From Castor canadensis (lineage: Eukaryota; Chordata; Mammalia; Rodentia; Castoridae), in assembly GCF_047511655.1 (NCBI RefSeq), contig NC_133395.1, forward strand, positions 75,882,158 through 75,946,157: a DNA stretch of 64,000 nucleotides, written 5' to 3'. The position numbers were made by a program, and so were the translations under genes. The notes under the pieces are model-generated. The model had not been told where the DNA came from. It did not search any database and worked only from the letters and a program-made list of their open reading frames with translations. Below, one piece after another: positions 57,996 to 64,000 of the stretch. How positions within the stretch are numbered: the first letter of the stretch is position 1; every line of letters begins with the position of its first letter.

Positions 57996-58864
57996 TTAAA
58001 AGATGTGTTACTCCTACAGAAGGTCAGTTAATGAATCAAAATGATAAATGATATATTTCACAGATTTATAAACTGTGAATAAAAACTTAAAGCTAACTTT
58101 AAAAACTAGGTAGGACTAACTTTGAAGTTTGGAATTTTCATAAGTCAAATTTTAATTGAAAAAAACCAAAATGGAAGTAAACTAGTAAATGTAGTATTTT
58201 CTCTGCCCAAAAGCCACTCTTGGCACAAAACAACCTCCAATGGCTCCATACCTCCAAACCTTACATCTCTAGCCTTGTAGTAGATGGCTTAATTTTTATC
58301 ATCTAATTATTTCTGTTAGATTAACTCTAACATGCTTCTCTTTTTGCAGTGGCTCTTTAAACTTTGTCTTCTCTTCCATACCATTGGAAGTTTTGGCTTG
58401 TTAGAGATCTTCATGTTTTAGTTTGACTTGTTCTTAGACAGTTGAATTGAAGCAGTTTTGGGTAGGTATTTACTTATAAGAAGCGCAATTTCAAGTAATG
58501 CCAGTATAATTCATAAGAAATTACACACCATTTTTAGAGAGATTTGATTACTCTGAATCCAAGGCAGCAGGAGATATTGTCCCTAACTTGAGGCTCATAT
58601 AGTGTAATCACAGCCTCATATGTTTATTGCTGTTACTCTTGGGAAATTTCCAGCTGACCTGGTCATTTCCACCTTGGCTAGAGGGCAAGTTGCTTCTTTC
58701 ACATCCTGTTCACACACAAAGTGGCCCGGTTATCCAGAATGATGGTTGGCCTCAGTTGTCTGCAAGTTATGGGGTCAAGAGGTAGTCCATACTTCACCCA
58801 TGGTCCTCTAGTCAAAGATCCTTTTCCCTCTCATTTGGGAACTCTGTCTCTTCACTCTTTCTCT

Positions 58865-58965
58865 TTAGTTTTCATTATAGAAAGTTTCAAGATCTTGTAA
58901 AAGTAGAGAAGATATTCTAATGGACCCATATCTATGGTTCTCTTCTTTATTTCCCTTCTTTGAAG
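58865..58965 (+). mobile_element. Ancient repeat copy C (short)
   Basis: 'tcattatagaaagtttcaag', 'tgtaaaagtagagaagatat' and 'tctaatggacccatatctat' match copies A and B. Confidence 0.5.
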
Positions 58966-61010
58966 CCATCTGCTGCTATTTATTTTGCTTTTTGTATCAT
59001 AATAAGTGTTTTTATTACTGGATTTCTATTTAGTAGCAACTATAGTTTATAGGCATTCAGGCTTAAAAAAATGTAATATTCTGAAGTTTTCACCGCAGTG
59101 ACTAGCACTAATGATTACACTAATTACCATTGTTAGCTTAGAAAGTATGCATTGATGCAGAATTTTATGCTATATTTTACCGTTAATTGTATTCAGTATT
59201 ACATAGTGATATTGGTGCATTCATCACTTTCACTTGTCTCTTTCTCTGCTTGTTATGCAAGGCTTTCCTGCTGAATAATTTGTTATACCAATTTTAAGTA
59301 AGTCGATAAATTGTTAGAGTTTTAAATTTTAATTAATAATAATTAATAAAACACCATTGTATTCAAGTCAGAATTCATAAGTATTCCAGAGATACTCATT
59401 TATAAATGGAAGCCTCAATATTAAGAGCACATGAGGTCATGGCTATCTGGGGCACCACTCAGTGACAGTATCACTAGTCACAGGTTGATGCAAATTGTCT
59501 GTGCAAACTGAATAGGACTGCAAAGGACAAGCAGCATAAAACAATCCTTTTCTTCATAAGCAGACAGAGTGTCTTCTTGAACAGGAGAGCTTGCTATCAC
59601 TTTTCAGCAATAAGTTAACTGACAAACACATTGTCAAGAATAGGAAAATTTTTCTTTTTCCCTCTTCAGGGTAAGTTTATTATCACTGTGGTCTGTTTCT
59701 GAGCTTGTATTCTATGATGGTTGAGTGTGGAAAATATTATCACCTAACTACACAACAGTAAAAATATTAGAAAACTTTTTTTCTTGGTAATTGTTGGTAG
59801 ATCCACTTCCTTGTTATATATAAAGTACCTGTTACATTGCTGAAATATTATAGGAATGTTGACTGTAACCTATCTGGCATACTCTTGTACATTATTCATT
59901 CATCGTTATACTAAACACGTACTTTTTCAGGCACTGTGACTGGGGCTAAATGTATAAATTAATTTAAAATACATTCTTCCTTGTTTTGATCTAAAAGGAG
60001 GATTTAATTGAGAAAGTACAACAAAGCATCTTGTCTCCAGAATCTTTCATTAGCCACACATATAATAAATCATGCTTGGTTCTATGGGAATGAAATTTTT
60101 AAGATTGATTTTTCTACCCTCAAGGATCATTAGAGAGTTAAGATACATAAACTATCTTGCTTCAAAACTGGTGTCATATTGTAGGCTGATCTTATAATTT
60201 ATTGCCTAAATTGAGGTATCAGCTGGTAAAAGCAGAATGTGTTGATAACAATAGTGATGCAATAAACATAAATGAGAATTGTCTAGGACAAGTGTGTGTA
60301 AGGTTACCACTGATTGAATATTCCAGTGACTGGGTAGAAATTCTGAGGAAGTGTGCCTTGATTGGTTACTAGGCTTCACACTGCTCAATAGGCTTAGAAC
60401 TGCCCAAGCATGATCAGGAAGTCATCCTGGTGATTTCTTGCCAGAAGGGAATTCATGATGAATACATTAGTTTGACTGGAATAGAAATTTGGGTAGAGGA
60501 AATAGTTGTTGAATTAAAGGGTTCGTATTGTGATTTTAGAGTTACTTTGCCTGGTTGTCCTGGTTTGTCAATATCTGCAAAGTAGAGATAGACATTTCTA
60601 GTTTACAGGGTGTATGATGTTAGCCATGTACTTTGTGCACAGTGCTGTGCAGCACTTAACAAATGATCAGTACACTTTAGCATGGTAGAGAAACACTGAC
60701 AAAAAAATCTTCAACTTTTGAAAGTGGCCACGTGCAGGATGGTTTGGGCTGAGACATTGGCAGCAGACAGAATTTAATTTGGAGACTGGATGATGAGGGA
60801 AAGGGTGGGAGCAAATGATGACTCTAAGCTTTTATGTCTACATGCCTGGGTAGACCAGGAGAATTCATCAGAAATGAGTAAGTCAGGAAAGATACCTGTT
60901 ATTTAGAAAAATATAAGTGCAATTTTAAACATCAGTTTTTGAAGGGACAGCAAAATACCTAATTGGAAATGATCATCTGGCAGTTGGAGAATTTAAAGTG
61001 GTGGCTCCAT
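58966..61010. other. AT-rich intron without genes
   Basis: I see no gene or repeat I can name with support. Confidence 0.4.
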
Positions 61011-61015
61011 GGATA

Positions 61016-61700
61016 ATTAACCATGTGTCGCTTTGCAACAGAAACGTTCTAAGAAGTACATCTTTAGGCAATTCTGTCATGTGTACTTGCAGAAATCTAT
61101 ACACCTGTATATGGATGTGTGTGTGTACACCATATGATATTACCCTGTTTGTCCTAGGGCCATGATAAACAAGGCAATACAGATTAAATCAAGCACAAGA
61201 GAAAATGATGCAATTAAGAGATGCAGAAGCATGAAATGTATGGAGGTGTATGAGGGACTGCCAGTGTAATACTGTGTACTGTTCACAGTAAACTTTTTTG
61301 GTGCTGGGCATTAAACACAGGGAGCGCTCCACCACTGATCTATAGTACGAACTGTTAAACATTTTTTTATACAAGTATAAATAGTACATTCTAAATAATG
61401 ATAAAAATGTATGGTAAATATATAAACCAGTAACTTAGTCATTTAAGATCATTATCAAGTATTATGTACTGTACATAATTGTATATGCTGTACTTGTTTA
61501 TGACTGGCAGTGTAGCAGGCTTGTTTTCACCAGCGTCACCACAAACACATTAGTAATTTAATGCATCATACTACAAGTGTGCTATGAAGTTTTATGATAG
61601 CTGTGATGTCAGTAGGTGGTAAGAATTTTTCAGCTCCATTAATATGGGACTGCCTTCTATATGCGGTATATTATTGGATAAATCATTGTTACAGAGTGCA
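61016..61700 (+). mobile_element. Class II DNA-transposon relic (same family as 123-310)
   Basis: 'accatgtgtcgctttgcaac' and 'gtacatctttaggcaattct' mark the left end. 'gctgtgatgtcagtaggtgg', 'gaatttttcagctccatta' and 'gttacagagtgcatgatgg' mark the right end. An ID-like fragment (61294-61346) is inserted. The 89-codon open frame at 61594-61863 lies over its right end and is not a gene. Confidence 0.5.
61294..61346 (-). mobile_element. ID-like SINE fragment
   Basis: 'ttttttggtgctgggcatta' and 'gcgctccaccactgatctat' show a short, diverged ID unit. Confidence 0.5.
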
Positions 61701-62106
61701 TGATGGTTCCAAATACATGGATTATCTTTTCAACACGCTGTTAAGAAAATATGGAGGAAACAGTTTTGACTTTGTGCCATGGCTGTTGGCTAGGAAAGAA
61801 GATAATTTTAATCTGTGCCTTTACCCTACGAAAAGGAAAAATAATGGTTCTTATTATAGATGACTGTTAAAAGACCCTCCCAGCATTAATACCATGGGAT
61901 TAGCATTAAACAAAAAGGGCATGTTTTTAGAAATATAACAATTCTGTTATGTATAATAAAAATAATACACACAAGGCACATAAACATTCAGTAATGATCA
62001 AGTCATTCTGTCAGTTACACTTGTACTTGAAAGTCATTTTGACATACTCCAGCACAATAGGTCTAAGCATACCATTTTATAATTACAGTTACTTCAACCT
62101 TTTTCT

Positions 62107-62232
62107 CTTTTGACACTGGGTCTCTCTATGTAACTGGCCTAAAACTGACTATGTACCCAGGCTGGTTTGAACTCGTAATCCTGCCTCAGCCTCCTAAATG
62201 CTGGGATTGCAGGCATGTACTACTATGCTGCA
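62107..62232 (-). mobile_element. B1-like SINE monomer
   Basis: 'gggtctctctatgtaactgg', 'tgtacccaggctggtttgaa' and 'gctgggattgcaggcatgta' show a minus-strand B1 with internal duplication. Confidence 0.8.
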
Positions 62233-62624
62233 CTTATTTCAGTTTAATAAAAATGCCATACTATGCTATAAAACTGATGGCTTATAAGACAAAAATTGTT
62301 TTCACATCAATATATCATGCCCCACAATTTAAAAATCAGTAAAGAAACTTGAATTTCGTGACCTATTTGTCCTCCACTGCTTCCTGAGGTAGTTGAATGC
62401 CTTATAGCAAGCATAAAGTACACAGTGATTGTATTTTGATCATTTTTGTGTTTTCTGTAGCATCCAGCCTTGTGCCTTAATATACATTCGTGTATTCAGT
62501 CTTTTGAAGTGCCAGTTGAAGTAGAGCAGTTTTGAACACTCTGGTCTCCTTCCCCCCTTGGAGATTTTCTCATAAGTTTTACAGTGAAGAATCTTGCTGA
62601 ATTTTTAAAATATATTAAACCTAA

Positions 62625-62800
62625 ATTGTGGCAAAAATACACATAATATAAAATTTATCATGTTAACCATTTTTAAAAATGTGCACTTTGGTTAAATTCT
62701 TTCTTAATGTTTTACACCCATCACCACCCTCATCTCCAGGGCTCCTTTCATCTTGGTGAAACCTTACATTTACTAATTTATGTATTAGTCACCCTTCATT
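62625..62800 (-). mobile_element. Old L1 3'-end relic (antisense)
   Basis: 'aatataaaatttatcatgtt', 'aaccatttttaaaaatgtgc', 'cacccatcaccaccctcatc', 'tttcatcttggtgaaacc' are the antisense of L1M-type 3' ends, complementary in layout to 13737-13850. Confidence 0.65.
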
Positions 62801-63079
62801 CTCACCCCCTGAGGCCCTGATGCCCACAGTAGTTGAGAATAGTATCTACTCCTCACAGGTTCCATGGCGTGAAGAAATGTGCAATCTGTTTTCCATTTGT
62901 GTGTAACAGGTTGTGAAGGGTATGTTGTCTCTGAAGTTATCTGGATCGTAAAAGAATAGTAAGCCCATCGGAAGTGGCTGTGTGGAAAAGACAGGAATCA
63001 AATATTTACAGTGATTTAAGTTGAGAAGGTGTTTGGGGATTGCACTGAAGTATAGCTAGGAGGGAAACTTGGATCTCTC

Positions 63080-63384
63080 TTTTTTTTTTTTTTTGCAGTA
63101 CTGGGGTTTGAACTCAGGGCCTTGTACTTGCTAGGCAGGTGCTCTACTACTCAGGCCATGCCCCAGCCCTTTTTGCTTTACTTATTTTTTAATAGGGTCT
63201 CACTTTTACGCCTTAGACCACCTAGAGGCTATCCTCCTATGTGTACCTCCTGCACAACACCATACCCAGTTTTCATGGGTTGAGATTGGATCTCAAAGTT
63301 TTTGCCTGAGTTGTTCTTGAACCATGATCCTCCCAATCTTCGCCTCCCAAGGCTAATATTTCAGGCTGGGCCACTGCACCCAGC
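63080..63384 (-). mobile_element. SINE trimer: ID + B1-like + B1-like (minus strand)
   Basis: A T tail, then 'ggggtttgaactcagggcct' and 'ctaggcaggtgctctactac' (ID). Two B1-like monomers follow: one to about 63275 and one from 'catgggttgagattggatct' to 'gccactgcacccagc'. It is the best-kept of the three trimers in the window. Confidence 0.85.
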
Positions 63385-64000
63385 AAACCTGGGTTCTTTA
63401 TTGTGCCTTGCCACTAACTACTTAGCCTCACAGGGCCTGCCTTTTCTGATCTTTGCCTATTTATGACCTGGATGAATTCTGAGACTCCTTTCAGCATTAA
63501 AAGTTATTGTGGGTTGAAAGATTGAGGAATGTTGTGAAAGACATGGAATGTAAAGTAGTGCTGAGAATTTGATAATAGCAAAAAATGGGCAGGAGGAAGA
63601 GAGTCTTGGAATCAACACAGCAAAGCGACAAGCGCCTGCCTCAGAGAGGATATTGTGGAGGGCTCCAGTAAAGGTACTAAACCAGACAAATACAAGTGTA
63701 GACATCTAGAAGATTCATTCTTTGTCATACCTGGATTTATTGGTTTAGCTAGGTGACTAGGGAGAAGAGAAAGTACTAGATAGTGGGTGTTGAAATATGA
63801 CCCATGCTAGACTATCCAAAACAGATAATATATCTAAGGAAAGTTTCTTGTACCTAGTCGACAATCAGTTAGTAGTGTGTGTTTCTCTATGATTTCAGGC
63901 TGTCTTAGCAAAACAACAAACAAAAACTTCTGCCATCACATTTCTGCTTGGCAGGAGGAGGACACAGGAAAGAGAATTGTCATATCCCTGAAACATATGA
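63385..64000. other. Intron end of window, no gene
   Basis: I see no exon of UBL3 and no clear repeat. An 82-codon minus-strand frame (63457-63705) has no recognisable family. Confidence 0.4.

Larger units (their letters stand above)
17402..64000 (+). other. UBL3: UBL3 intron 1 (open at the right edge)
   Basis: The donor GTGAGT begins at 17402. I looked for sequence coding for the next part of UBL3 (the start of the ubiquitin fold, INLRLILVSG...) and found none, so the intron appears to run past the window end. UBL3 is known to have a very long first intron in other mammals. The content is AT-rich DNA and repeats listed separately. Confidence 0.7.

Noticed and set aside
61594..61863. 89-codon + strand frame resembling a transposase fragment
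   Set aside because: It starts inside the non-coding right end of a non-autonomous DNA transposon, and I see no transposase motif.
17402..64000. Search for UBL3 exon 2 in the window
   Set aside because: I read for codons of the ubiquitin-fold start following MSSNVPADM and found no candidate with an AG acceptor, so I do not call a second exon.
1..64000. CRISPR arrays, bacterial operons, tRNA or rRNA genes
   Set aside because: No regularly spaced direct repeats and no ribosome-binding or operon structure were seen. The tRNA-like text is all within ID-type SINEs with decayed or altered box spacing.

Overview
The window is nuclear DNA from a placental mammal, most likely a rodent. The evidence is a CpG-island promoter, a long AT-rich intron, and many rodent-type SINEs: 7SL-derived B1-like monomers, tRNA-derived ID-like units, and fusions of the two. 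Young L1 copies, L2/MIR relics and MaLR/ERV LTRs are also present. The B1+ID fusion with 'gtgagccactggtgcc' ends resembles what I remember of beaver-type (Castor) genomes. That genus call is from memory of repeat style only. No bacterial, plasmid or CRISPR-like system is present.

Layout. Bases 1-16,130 are intergenic or upstream sequence: old transposon relics, SINEs and unique DNA. One stretch at about 10.5-11.5 kb has an unrecognised open frame. Bases 16,140-17,900 are a GC-rich island holding the promoter, 5'UTR and first coding exon of UBL3 on the + strand. UBL3 is ubiquitin-like 3, a prenylated membrane-anchored ubiquitin-fold protein. Only nine codons are in this exon (MSSNVPADM, 17375-17401), followed directly by a consensus GTGAGT donor. 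Bases 17,402-64,000 appear to be UBL3 intron 1. I found no second UBL3 exon, so the rest of the coding sequence should lie downstream of the window.

In the 5'UTR, at least seven AUG-started upstream ORFs all end before the main AUG. One encodes a run of seven cysteines from a CTG-type repeat. A ZNF143/THAP11-type ACTACAnnTCCC site, a GC box and a YY1-type site overlapping the first uAUG suggest promoter control; this is inferred from motifs.

The intron is mostly repeats. The most striking structure is three L1 3' ends within 9 kb. A + strand copy (47141-49482) has an exact 16-bp target-site duplication. A short minus-strand tail piece lies 66 bp beyond it. A minus-strand copy (54372-56157) has a near-perfect 18-bp target-site duplication. 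The first and third share about 1.78 kb of nearly identical sequence in inverted orientation and keep long open ORF2 C-terminal frames. An antisense LTR with TATA and polyadenylation signals (about 25147-25650), a MER20-like element (about 51990-52185) and a long decayed antisense L1 (about 26.97-30.3 kb) are other notable intronic items. I did not identify a novel biological system. The best leads are the uORF-rich UBL3 leader and the inverted young L1 pair.
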